A stretch of DNA of 64,000 nucleotides from Artemia franciscana (Eukaryota; Arthropoda; Branchiopoda; Anostraca; Artemiidae), in NCBI RefSeq assembly GCF_032884065.1, contig NC_088881.1:13791260-13855259 (forward strand), given 5' to 3'. Positions 47,726-57,935 of the stretch are shown piece by piece. Numbering within the stretch: the stretch's first letter is position 1; each line of letters opens with the position of its first letter. The notes under the pieces are model-generated. The model did not search any database and had not been told where the DNA came from. It saw only the letters and a program-made list of their open reading frames with translations. Made by a program: the position numbers and the translations under genes.

Positions 47726-48886
47726 ATGTCTACTTGGAATAATTATGTTGAAAGTGCTCAAAGAGCTACTCAAAGAGTCTATGCCAAAAAACTTGCGGCT
47801 GATAGAGAAAGTAAGAAAAGAAAGCGTGCCGAGGAATCTCAAGAACAGCAAGAAAACAGGCTTGCGGCTGATAGAGAAAGTAAGAGAAGAAAGCGTGCCG
47901 AGGAATCACAAGAACAGCGAGAAAACAGGCTTGCGGCTGATAGAGAAGGTAAGAACAGAAAGCGTGCCGAGGAATCACAAGAGCAACGTGAAAACAGGCT
48001 TGCGGATTCAAAAGATAATGTCAAAAGAAAGCGTGCCGAGGAATCAGAGCAACCTGAAAGTTATCGCCTGGCATTCAGGTACAGCCCAGTCGATAATTAT
48101 AGCTTGAGTGGATGTGTTCAAATCGGGACTATGTCTAAAATTTTTTCCTATTGCAAGGCCTTGAAATTCAATGGTGAAACAATGGGAATGTGTTGCGCCT
48201 CAGGAAAAGTTAAACTTCCTCTATTGGCTGCACCACCAGAGCCATTGAAGACTTTCCTTACTGGAACTACGTCAGAATCTAAGCGTTTTTTGTCAAAAAT
48301 CAGAAAATATAACTCATGTTTCCAAATGACGTCGTTTGGAGCCCAAATCGAAAATCCAGATCAATTTATGTCTACTTTCAAAGTAAAAGGGCAAATTTAT
48401 CATAGAGCAGGGTCCCTTCTACCATTCTCAGGCGAGAATCATAAATTTTTACAATTGTACTTCATCAGTGATAGAAATTCTGAATTGAATGCACGTTGCA
48501 AAATTTCTCTCAACGTTGAAAGGACTATCGTTTCCCAATTGCAACATCTTTTCCACGAAAATAATAATTTAGTGCGTCTGTTCAAAACAGCCATCGATTT
48601 GATGCCTACTGATACGCATAAAATTGTTATTTCCGCTGACAAAACGCCTCCTGGCCAACATGTGCGTAGATACAATGCTCCAACTATCGACGAAGTGGCA
48701 ATCGTTGTGGTCGGTGATCAGTTTTTACCTCGAGATATTCTTCATAAGCGAAACGCTCAGTTGTTAAGAATTGCTGAAACTCATCGATGCTACGATGCCC
48801 TACAATATCCTATCATTTTTTGGGATGGAGCCGACGGCTATCGCTTTAATATTAAACTGATGAATCCAGCCACTAACAAGAAATGA
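47726..48886 (+). pseudogene. Helitron Rep/helicase N-terminal part
   Basis: From ATG at 47726 (MSTWNNYVESAQRATQRVYA) there are four charged repeats of about 24 residues (ESKKRKRAEESQEQQENRLA and variants). These are followed by the Helitron N-terminal domain: GTMSKIFSYCKALKFNGETM, CCASGKVKLPLLAAPPEPL, ..SKRFLSKIRKYNSCFQM, then TDTHKIVISADKTPPGQHVR and YPIIFWDGADGYRFNI. The frame stops at TGA (48884-48886) after NPATNKK. At the break there is an imperfect 11-base tandem duplication (aacaagaaatg aataagaaatg). Removing one copy would restore one frame, so this break looks recent and the rest is well preserved. Confidence 0.85.
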
Positions 48887-50058
48887 ATAAGAAATGCAGT
48901 GCAATGAATTATTATTCCTATAGACTAATGATTCGGCAGGATGAAGAAAATTATATTTTAAAATGCCGTAAATTGTTTCACCAATTCGTCGTTGATATGT
49001 ATGCTAAAATTGAATCAGAACGTTTGCTATATATCCGCCTGAATCAGACCAAGCTCCACTCTGAACAATACATTCATTTGCGAGATGCAGTTATAAATGA
49101 CGGTAATATCACAAACGTTGAAAGATTAACAATTTTAACTTCGTCATATGCTGGCAGTCCCCGTCATATGCATGAATATGCTCAAGATGCTATTGCGTAT
49201 GTTCGTCTCTATTGTCGTCCAGATTTATTTATTACATTTACATGTAATCAATCTTGGGACGAGATACTGCAGTTTTTACTTCAAGGACAATCGGCGGTTC
49301 ATAGACATGACATTACGGCCCGTGTCTTCCGGCAAAAGTTGAAATCACTGATAAACTACATAGTAAAACTTGAAGTGTTTGGGTCAGTGCGATGCTGGAT
49401 GTACTCAGTGGAATGGCAAAAACGAGGTTTTCCACACGCACATATACTAATCTGGCTACATAAAAAAATTACTTCGAACGAAATTGATGACGTGATTTCC
49501 GCTGAAATACCTGATGAAAATGTCGATAAGGGGTTACATGATATTATTGTAAAAAATATGATACATGGACCTTGCGGTGCACTGAACGAAAATTCACCAT
49601 GCATGGCCAAAGGAAGGTGCACAAAGCAATATCCTCGACTTTTAGGATCCAACACAATTACTGGCAATGATGGTTACCCACAATATAGAAGAAGATCTAC
49701 TGAAGATGGCGGTAAAACAGCAATAATAAAGAAGCGTAACGGTACCACCATCGAAGTAGATAACCAGTGGGTTGTTCCATATTCCCCATTATTATCAAAA
49801 ACATTGAATGCACACATAAACGTTGAATACTGTAACTCCGTAAAGGCAATCAAATACATATATAAATACGTCAACAAAGGCAGTGACATGGCAGTTTTTG
49901 GCTTGCAGCCTGAAATCAAAGATATCGACGAAATCGTACAATATCAGGCTGGAAGATACATAAGCAGTAATGAAGCTGTTTGGCGAATTCTTTCATTTCC
50001 GATACATGAACGTAGTCCAGCTGTTGTTCACTTAGCGGTAAATTTACAGAATGGTATA
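48883..50058 (+). pseudogene. Helitron Rep endonuclease (HUH) part, truncated
   Basis: The frame starts MNKKCSAMNYYSYRLMIRQD and holds the Rep motifs. RPDLFITFTCNQSWDEI comes first, then the HUH motif in KRGFPHAHILIWL (His-x-His). The two-tyrosine motif in KAIKYIYKYVNKGSD would supply the residues that nick and hold the DNA end. The downstream block VQYQAGRYISSNEAVWRILS and FPIHERSPAVVHLAVNLQ follows. Coding similarity ends at NLQNG, exactly where another Helitron head (tatataaaaataagttgtc, 50054) begins, so a nested insertion cut the gene. The helicase that normally follows is absent. All visible catalytic residues are intact. Confidence 0.85.
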
Positions 50059-51139
50059 TAAAAATAAGTTGTCAAACTAAAAAAAGGCAAAAACTACAAA
50101 AAAAACTAAAAACTAATAAAAAAGCTAAAAAACTAAAAAAACTAAAAAAAAGGCAAAAACTACAAAAAAAACTAAAAACTAATAAAAAAAATAAAAAAGC
50201 TAAAAAACTAAAAAAACTAAAAAAACTAAAAAAAGGTAAAAAACTAAAAAAACTAAAAACTAAAAAAACTAAAAAAAGGAAAAAACTGAAAAATAAGCTA
50301 AAATAAAGGTAAAACCCAATAAAAAACTAAAAAAAAAAATTTAGATTTTTTAGTTTTTTTATTAGTTTTTAGTTTTTTTTCTTTTTAGTTTTTTTGTAGT
50401 TTTTACCTTCTTTTTAGTTTTGTTAATTTTTTTTTTACTTATGTCCTGGTCGTCATTTATACTCCCTATGTCCCGGTGCTTTGTTGATTGCTAATCGAAC
50501 ATTCCTTTTGTCCTGGTCGCTTTCTCTTTGAGTGTCGTCATTTATTTTTTTCTTTTTTAGTTCTTTTAGTTTTTACCATTTTTAGTTTTTTTTAGTTTTT
50601 TAGATGAAAATTTTTTTTAGTTTTTTCCTTTTTTTCTTTTTAGTTTTTATTGGTTTTTACCTTTATGTTAGCTTATTTTTCAGTTTTTCCTTTTTTTTAG
50701 TTTTTTTTTTTATTTTTTATTTTTTTTAGTTTTTTACCTTTTTTTAGTTTTTTTAGTTTTTTTAGTTTTTTTAGTTTTTTAGCTTTTTTACTTTTTTTAT
50801 TAGTTTTTAGTTTTTTTGTAGTTTTTGCCTTTTTTTAGTTTTTTCAGTTTTTTTTTTAGTTTTTTATTGGTTTTTACCTTTATTTTAGCTTATTTTTCAG
50901 TTTTTTCCTTTTTTTTAGTTTTTTTTAGTTTTTAGTTTTTTTAGTTTTTTACCTTTTTTTATTTTTTTTAGTTTTTTTAGTTTTTTAGCTTTTTTATTTT
51001 TTTTATTAGTTTTTAGTTTTTTTTGTAGTTTTTGCCTTTTTTTTAGTTTTTTTAGTTTTTTAGCTTTTTTATTAGTTTTTAGTTTTTTTTGTAGTTTTTG
51101 CCTTTTTTTAGTTTGACAACTTATTTTTATATATATAGA
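50054..51139. repeat. Inverted pair of CTAAAAA-type repeats with outward-facing Helitron heads
   Basis: The left side reads tatataaaaataagttgtca then aactaaaaaaaggcaaaaac. The right side is the mirror: gtttttgcctttttttagtt then tgacaacttatttttatata, ending A|TC on the minus strand at 51139. Between them are hundreds of bases of CTAAAAA/AAAAGCTAAAAAA units on the left and TTTTTAG units on the right, turning over near 50335. A minisatellite piece (about 50440-50540) is included. Confidence 0.75.
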
Positions 51140-51665
51140 TAGTTTTTTTTTTTACTTATGTCCTGGTCGTCATTTATACTCCCTGTGTCCCGGTGCTTTG
51201 TTGATTGCTAATCGAACATTCCTTTTGTCCTGGTCGCTTTCTCTTTGAGTGTCGTCATTTATTAGTTTTTTCCTTTTTTTCTTTTTAGTTTTTTATTGGT
51301 TTTTACCTTTATTTTAGCTTATTTTTCAGTTTTTTCCTTTTTTTAGTTTTTTTTTTATTTTTTATTTTTTTTAGTTTTTTACCTTTTTTTAGTTTTTTTA
51401 GTTTTTTTAGTTTTTTAGCTTTTTTACTTTTTTTTTATTAGTTTTTAGTTTTTTTTGTAGTTTTTGCCTTTTTTTAGTTTTTTCAGTTTTTTTTTTAGTT
51501 TTTTATTGGTTTTTACCTTTATAGTTTTTTTAGTTTTTTAGCTTTTTTATTTTTTTTATTAGTTTTTAGTTTTTTTTGTAGTTTTTGCCTTTTTTTAGTT
51601 TTTTCAGTTTTGACGTCACCTGATCCAGTTTTTTCAGGTGACGTCACCTGACCCATCCACACATC
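51140..51665 (-). repeat. TTTTTAG-type repeat and minisatellite, direct duplicate of 50340-50900
   Basis: The segment from ttacttatgtcctggtcgtc through ttgctaatcgaacattcctt to ctctttgagtgtcgtcattt occurs at about 50445-50545 and again at about 51160-51260. Long TTTTTAGTTTTTT runs follow. It ends in gtgacgtcacctgacccatc, a Helitron head on the minus strand. Confidence 0.7.
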
Positions 51666-51667
51666 CA

Positions 51668-51724
51668 CAGACAGACAACTTATTTTTATATATATCTATA
51701 TATATAAAAATAAGTTGTCTGTCC
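51668..51724. repeat. Head-to-head Helitron 5' end palindrome
   Basis: acagacaacttatttttata and its reverse complement meet at about 51696, so that two Helitron heads face away from one centre. Arms are at least 26 bases and perfect. Confidence 0.8.
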
Positions 51725-53150
51725 GTTACGCCAGATTATATTTTCTATATATATAAAAGAAAACAAACTAGAATGTAAAAACTGGAAATTGCATAAATAT
51801 TTCGAAATATTTTGACAATAGATTAAAGTAATTCGAAAAAAGAAAAATGGTAAAAAACTAAAAAAAAACTAAAAAGAAAAAACTAAAAAAAAAATTAAAA
51901 ATTGAAAAAATAAAAAAAAGAAAAAACCCAAAAAGAAAAAACATAAGAAAATAAAAAAGATAAAAAACTAAAAAAAAATAAAAAAGCTAAAAAACTAAAA
52001 AAAAAGAAAAAACTAAACAAACTGGGAATTGCACAAATATTTCAATATATTTTGACAATATATATAAAAATAAGTTGTCTGTCCATTACGCCAGATTATA
52101 TCTTCTATATATATAAAAGAAAACAAACTAGAATGTAAAAACTGGAAATCGCATAAATATTTCGAAATATTTTGACAATAGGTTAAAGTAATTCGAAAAA
52201 ACAAAAATGGTAAAAAACTAAAAACAAAACTAAAAAGAAAAAACTAAAAAATCTATATATATAAAAATAAGTTGTCTGTGTGTGGATCTGTGGATCAGGT
52301 GACGTCATGTTTGTCCGCATATGACGTCTGAATTATTTCACACTAATACAAAAGAAGAAAAAAACTAAAAAAGGTAAAAACTACAAAAAAAACTAAAAAG
52401 AAAAAAAAACTAAAAAAGCTGAAAAACTAAAAAAAACTAAAAAAGGTAAAAATCCAATGACTAAAAAAAAACTGAAAAAAATAAAAAAAGGCAAAAACTA
52501 CAAAAAAAACTAAAAACTAATAAAAAAATAAAAAAGCTAAAAAACTAAAAAAACTAAAAAAAACTAAAAAAAGGTAAAAAACTAAAAAAAACTAAAAACT
52601 AAAAAAGAAAAAAACTAAAAAAAAGGAAAAAACTGAAAAATAAAATAGAAAAAGAAAACTAAAAAAATATGAATAAATATATATAAAAATAAGTTGTTTG
52701 TGGGTTATGTCTGTCTGTCTGTCTGTCGAGTGACGTCGTGTTTGTCCGCATATGACGTCTGAATTATTTCACACTAATACAAAAGAAGGAAAAAAACTAA
52801 AAAAGGTAAAAACTACAAAAAAAAACTAAAAAGAAAAAAAACTAAAAAAGCTAAAAAACTAAAAAAAACTAAAAAAAGGTAAAAAACTAAAAACTAAAAA
52901 AAAACTGAAAAAACTAAAAAAGGCAAAAACTAAAAAAAAAACTAAAAACTAATAAAAAAACTAAAAAAGCTAAAAAACTAAAAAAACTAAAAAAACTAAA
53001 AAAAGGTAAAAAACAAAAAAAAACAAAACTAAAAAAGAAAAAACTAAAAAAAAGGAAAAAACTGAAAAATAAGAGAAAAAGAAAACTAAAAAAATATTAA
53101 TAAATATAAAAAATATAAATATAAATATAATATAAATTAGCAATCAACAA
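51725..53150 (+). mobile_element. Series of Helitron 5' halves with AAAAACTA repeats
   Basis: Heads occur at about 51695, 52065, 52252 and 52675, each followed by related sequence (gtccgttacgccagattata or gtttgtccgcatatgacgtc) and then AAAAACTAAAAA-type low-complexity sequence. No 3' ends are visible between them. The block 51720-51850 (gccagattatattttctata, aactagaatgtaaaaactgg) recurs at 52080-52200 and 54345-54460. Confidence 0.65.
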
Positions 53151-53680
53151 AGCACCGAGACACAAATGACGACCGGGACACAGGGAGTATAAATGACGAC
53201 CAGGACATAAGTAAAAAAAAAAAACTAAAAAAACTAAAAAAATGGTAAAAACTACAAAAAAACTAAAAACTAATAAAAAAACTAAAAAATCTAAAAATCT
53301 AAATAAACTAAAAAAGAAAAAAAAAGAAAAAAGGAAAAAAATAAAGGAGAAAAACAAAACTAAAAAATGAATGTATATACAGACCGGGACACCGGGATAC
53401 AAATGACGACCGGGACACAGGGAATATAAATGACGACCGGGACACAGGGACACAACTACAATGGGGACGCCGGGGGGCACAGGGGGATATAAATGACGAC
53501 CGGGACACAAGGAATATAAATGACGCCTGGGACACTCAAAGAGAAATCACAGACTGGAACACCGGGACACAAATGACGACCGGGACACAGGGAATATAAA
53601 TGACGACCGGGACACAGGGACATAACTACAAAGGGGACGCCGGGGTGCACAGGGGGATATATAAATGACCATGGCGACTC
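53150..53680. repeat. GACGACCGGGACAC-type minisatellite
   Basis: At least eight units of gggacacaaatgacgaccgg / gggaatataaatgacgaccg are present, with linkers caactacaatggggacgccgg. The long ORFs on the minus strand are repeat artefacts. Confidence 0.8.
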
Positions 53681-53684
53681 AGGG

Positions 53685-53883
53685 AATGGTCGAATAGCAA
53701 TCACCATCAACAAAGCTCAAGGGCAATCATTAGAATCATGAGGTATAGATCTGAATACGGATTGTTTTCCCATGGACCATTATATTTTGCATGTTCAAGA
53801 GTCGGTAAACCTGAAAATCTATTTATATGCACAGACAATGGGACAGCAAAGAATGTTGTATATTCGCAAGTTTTACGTAGTTA
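53685..53883 (+). pseudogene. Helitron helicase C-terminal fragment, copy 1
   Basis: RIAITINKAQGQSLE is followed by a stop, then GIDLNTDCF, one frameshift, and [20 protein letters not shown] and [17 protein letters not shown] with a TAA. These match the last motifs (V and VI) of the Pif1-type Helitron helicase: the TINK.QGQSL block and the LYVA.SRV arginine block. The rest of the helicase is gone. Confidence 0.85.
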
Positions 53884-53885
53884 AA

Positions 53886-54164
<279 letters not shown>

Positions 54165-54316
54165 ATATTCACAGGTGGGACATAGGGACACAACTACAAT
54201 GGCGCGTAACTAATATGGCGCGTAACGACTTACGCGCGCGGGGGGGCTTGGGGGGGCGCGAAGCGCCCCCACCAACTAGGTGTTGGGGTGGCGCGAAGCG
54301 CCACCCCAACAGCTAG
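54165..54316 (+). mobile_element. Helitron 3' terminus with double hairpin
   Basis: cacaggtgggacatagggac leads to gcgcgtaacgacttacgcgc. A first hairpin follows (ggggggcgcGAAgcgcccccc type) before CTAG, and a second (gttggggtggcgcGAAgcgccaccccaac) before AGCTAG at 54313-54316, with T following. Both loops contain GCGAAGC. A new Helitron head begins within a few bases (atatataaaaataagttgtc). Confidence 0.85.
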
Positions 54317-54982
54317 TAGATATATAAAAATAAGTTGTCTGTCCGTTACGCCAGATTATATCTTCTATATATATAAAAGAAAACAAACTAGAATGTAAAA
54401 ACTGGAAATTGCATAAATATTTCGAAATATTTTGACAATAGATTAAAGTAATTCGAAAAAGAAAAATGGTAAAAAACTAAAAAAAAACTAAGAGAAAAAA
54501 CTAAAAAAAAAAAAATTAAAAAAATTAAAAAAAGAAAAAACCTAAAAAGAAAAAACGTAAAAAAATAAAAAGATATAAAACTAAAAAAAAAACTAAAAAA
54601 AGCTAAAAAACTAAAAAAAAGAAAAAACTAAAAAAAACTGGGAATTCCAAAAATATTTCAATATATTTTTACAATAGATTAAAGTAATTCGAAAACCTTA
54701 AAACAGATACCCCAATTTTGAGGTTTAATATAAATTGTTGGAGCTTTAGCATACTTGGCACGTAAAGATTTTTCCAAGTGTCAATGTTAGAATGAACATT
54801 GACAAATTGAAGAAAACAAATCAATAAAAAGAAGAAACTAAAAAAAAAGAAAAACTAAAAAAGAAAAAAAACTAAAGAAGAAACTGTATCCATATACATA
54901 AAAATCTATATATATATAAATAAGTTGTCTTTCTTTTATGTCTGTTACACTATGTCTGTTACGCCAGATTATATCTTATCTA
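54317..54982 (+). mobile_element. Helitron 5' halves with AAAAACTA repeats
   Basis: The head at about 54320 is followed by the gccagattatatcttctata block and low-complexity AAAAACTA sequence. A second head starts at 54905 (TCTATATATATATAAATAAG). No 3' end is seen. Confidence 0.6.
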
Positions 54983-55139
54983 TCTATATATATAAAAATA
55001 AGTTGTCTGTCTGTCTGTGGATCAGGTGACGTCATGTTTCTGTGTCGGATGACGTCATGAAATTAGTTGTCGTCATTTTTGCTTTGACGGTGACGTCATT
55101 CAAGATATTTAAGACATATGTTCACGTAGAAATCTATTA

Positions 55140-55511
55140 ATGTTTAAGTTTACAATGACTGATGAACTTACCATGGCAAAAGCCGATGAAGATGCTCAAA
55201 GAGTCTATGCCAAAAAACTTGCTGCTGATAGAGAAAGTCAGAAAAGAAAGCGTGCCGAGGAATCAAAAGAACAGCAAGGAAACAGGCTTGAGGCTAAAGA
55301 ACGCAAAACCGCGCAGTTAGATGAAGATCCCCCTGGACAGCGAGAGTCAAAACATATCAAAACTGAAAATGATAGCGATGATGATTGGGTTTGGGATTTT
55401 GACTTGGATAAGGTCATCAATGCCTACCAGATTTTAGTTAAAAAAAAACAAAGGTTCGGCGATATGTATTTCATAGTGAAGGTGAAAAATAAAGAAGAAA
55501 AAGAAAACTGA
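55140..55511 (+). CDS. Small acidic Helitron-carried protein, copy 2
   Basis: A 123-codon frame, MFKFTMTDELTMAKADEDAQ to VKVKNKEEKEN. Over the first 113 residues it differs from the copy at 46241-46630 at four positions (K/T5, V/A, H/Q, E/D), so the block DDWVWDFDLDKVINAYQILV and KKKQRFGDMYFIVK is maintained. The tails differ because of indels in A-runs. The function is unknown. The N-terminus is shared with the Helitron Rep (QRVYAKKLAADRES). Confidence 0.5.
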   Translation: MFKFTMTDELTMAKADEDAQRVYAKKLAADRESQKRKRAEESKEQQGNRLEAKERKTAQLDEDPPGQRESKHIKTENDSDDDWVWDFDLDKVINAYQILVKKKQRFGDMYFIVKVKNKEEKEN

Positions 55512-55554
55512 AAAAAAAAATGTAAAAAACTAAAAAATACTAAAAAGAATAAAC

Positions 55555-55690
55555 ACTCAAAGAGAAATTACAGACCGGGACACAAATGACGACCGGGACA
55601 GAGGGAATATAAATAACGACCGGGACACTCAAAGAGAAATTACAGACTGGGACACCGGGACACAAATGACGACCAGGACACAGGTATTTA
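55555..55690. repeat. GACGACCGGGACAC-type minisatellite
   Basis: The same units and linkers occur as at 46670-46820, in the second copy of the element. Confidence 0.8.
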
Positions 55691-55818
55691 AGAATATCGT
55701 TCAAAGATAAATTTTTAATTGTAAGAAGACCGTTGAAAGAGAAATTTCTAATTGTAAAATGACTGAAGAACCTACAATGGCAACACCCGAGGAAGCTGCT
55801 CAAAACGAATGAATTCAA

Positions 55819-55899
55819 GCCGAAGTAGCTGAGCTGGTAAAGCGTTATGTTTCAGGTTCTAGGTCCGAGAGGCTCCAGGTTTGAACCTTGGCTTTAGCA
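55819..55899 (+). pseudogene. tRNA-like module inside the Helitron, copy 2
   Basis: Equivalent to 46950-47029 with two changes (TGAGCTGG in the A-box region, one inserted C). A box, T arm and acceptor-like ends are kept. Confidence 0.5.
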
Positions 55900-56069
55900 T
55901 TAATACAAAAGAAGAAAAAAACTAAAAAAGGTAAAAACTACAAAAAAACTAAAAAGAAAATATATATATATTTATATATATATCTATACATATAAAAATA
56001 ATTTGTCTGTCTGTGGATCTGTCAGGTGACGTCATGTTTCTGTGTCGACTGACGTCATGTTTTCGACTG

Positions 56070-56250
56070 ACGAAATTACAGACCGGGACATCGGGACACA
56101 AATGACGACCGGGACACCGGCACATAGGCATAGGGAATATAAATGACGACCGGGACACAAGGAATGTTCGATTAGCGATCACCATCAACAAAGCACCGGG
56201 ACACAAATGACGACCGGGACACAGGGAGTATAAATGACGACCAGGACATA
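56070..56250. repeat. GACGACCGGGACAC-type minisatellite with helicase scrap
   Basis: The units are as elsewhere. The word aatgttcgattagcgatcac followed by catcaacaaagcac is a scrap of the helicase TINK motif region embedded between units. Confidence 0.65.
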
Positions 56251-56500
56251 AGTAAAAAAAAATTAAAAACTAAAAAAAGGTAAAAACTACAAAAAACCTA
56301 AAAAGAAAAAAAAACTAAAAACTAATAAAAAACTAAAAAAGCTAAAAAGCTAACAGGTGGGACATAGGGACACAACTACAATGGCGTGTAACTAATATGG
56401 CGCGTAACGACTTACGCGCGCGGGGGGGCTTGGGGGGGGGGCGCGAAGCGCCCCCACCAACTAGGTGTTGGGGTGGCGCGAAGCGCCACCCCAACAGCTA

Positions 56501-56564
<64 letters not shown>

Positions 56565-56878
56565 CGACCGGGACACAGGGAGTATAAATGACGACCAGGA
56601 CATAAGTAAAAAAAAATTAAAAACTAAAAAAAGGTAAAAACTACAAAAAACCTAAAAAGAAAAAAAAACTAAAAACTAATAAAAAACTAAAAAAGCTAAA
56701 AAGCTAACAGGTGGGACATAGGGACACAACTACAATGGCGTGTAACTAATATGGCGCGTAACGACTTACGCGCGCGGGGGGGCTTGGGGGGGGGGCGCGA
56801 AGCGCCCCCACCAACTAGGTGTTGGGGTGGCGCGAAGCGCCACCCCAACAGCTAGTATATATATATATATATATATAG
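56207..56878 (+). repeat. Exact 354-base tandem duplication containing a Helitron 3' end
   Basis: 56207-56560 and 56561 onward are identical as far as I can see, from atgacgaccgggacacaggg through aaaaagctaacaggtgggac to the hairpin-CTAG ends at 56498-56501 and 56852-56855. They differ only in the length of the trailing TA tract. Confidence 0.85.
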
Positions 56879-57220
<342 letters not shown>

Positions 57221-57479
57221 TATATGTATAAAATAAGTTGTTTGTTTGTGTGTCTGTCTGTCTGTCCGCATTTGACGTCTGAATCCTCAAAGAGCAATTA
57301 CAGACTGGGACACCGGGACACAAATGACGACTGGGACGTGTGTGTCGACTAACGTCATGTTTTTGTGTCAACTTACGTCATGTTTGTCGAATATAAATGA
57401 CGACTGGGACACAGGAACAAAACTACAACGGGGACGCCGGGGGTCAAAGGGGGGATATACAAATGACGATGGGGACACA

Positions 57480-57675
57480 GGGAATGTTTGATTAGCAATC
57501 ACCATCAACAAACCTCAAGGGCAATCATTAGAATAATGAGGTATAGATCTGAATACGGATTGTTTTTCCCATGGACAATTATATGTTGCATGTTCAAGAG
57601 TCGGTAAACCTGAAAATCTATTTATTTGTACAGACAATGGGACAGCGAAGAATGTTGTATATTCGCAAGTTTTAC
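57480..57675 (+). pseudogene. Helitron helicase C-terminal fragment, copy 2
   Basis: ITINKPQGQSLE followed by two stops, then [20 protein letters not shown] and [20 protein letters not shown] with YSQVLRS and TAA. In this copy the block after the stops has no frameshift. It keeps the LYVACSRVG motif VI including the arginine. Confidence 0.85.
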
Positions 57676-57685
57676 GTAGTTAAAA

Positions 57686-57780
<95 letters not shown>
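57676..57780. repeat. (AC)n(TA)n microsatellite
   Basis: acacacacac runs into a TA tract of about 85 bases at the same position in the Helitron as at 53887. Confidence 0.9.
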
Positions 57781-57784
<4 letters not shown>

Positions 57785-57935
57785 CAGGTGGGACACAGTG
57801 ACACAACTACAATGGCGCGTAACTAATATGGCGCGTAACGACTTACGCGCGTGGTAGGGCCTGGGGGGGGGGCGTGAAGCACCCCCACCAATTAGGTGTT
57901 AATACCCCAACACCACCCCAAAAGCCAGTTGTAAA

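Larger units (their letters stand above)
54983..56501 (+). mobile_element. Helitron copy with small ORF, tRNA-like module and CTAG end
   Basis: The head at 54983 (A|TCTATATATATAAAAATAAG) is followed by the same body as 46078-47124: small ORF, minisatellite, tRNA-like module. Another head is inserted at 55983. The first hairpin-CTAG terminus downstream is at 56498-56501. Whether head and end belong to one insertion is not certain. Confidence 0.65.
57221..57935 (+). mobile_element. Degraded Helitron tail copy
   Basis: A degenerate head (atgtataaaataagttgttt, 57224) is followed by minisatellite words, the helicase C-terminal fragment (57480-57675), an (AC)n(TA)n tract (57676-57780) and a decayed 3' terminus (gggcgtgaagcaccccc; caccccaaaagccagt near 57930) that has lost the CTAG. 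Confidence 0.6.

Noticed and set aside
53150..53680. Possible CRISPR-like repeat-spacer array
   Set aside because: The genome is eukaryotic, there are no unique spacers (the linkers are repeated too), and the array lies inside Helitrons.
53097..53713. Cys/Pro/Gly-rich ORFs (CPGRHLYSLCPGRH...) on the minus strand, also at 46662, 55540 and 55949
   Set aside because: They are antisense reading of the GACGACCGGGACAC minisatellite. Frame and sequence follow the DNA repeat exactly.
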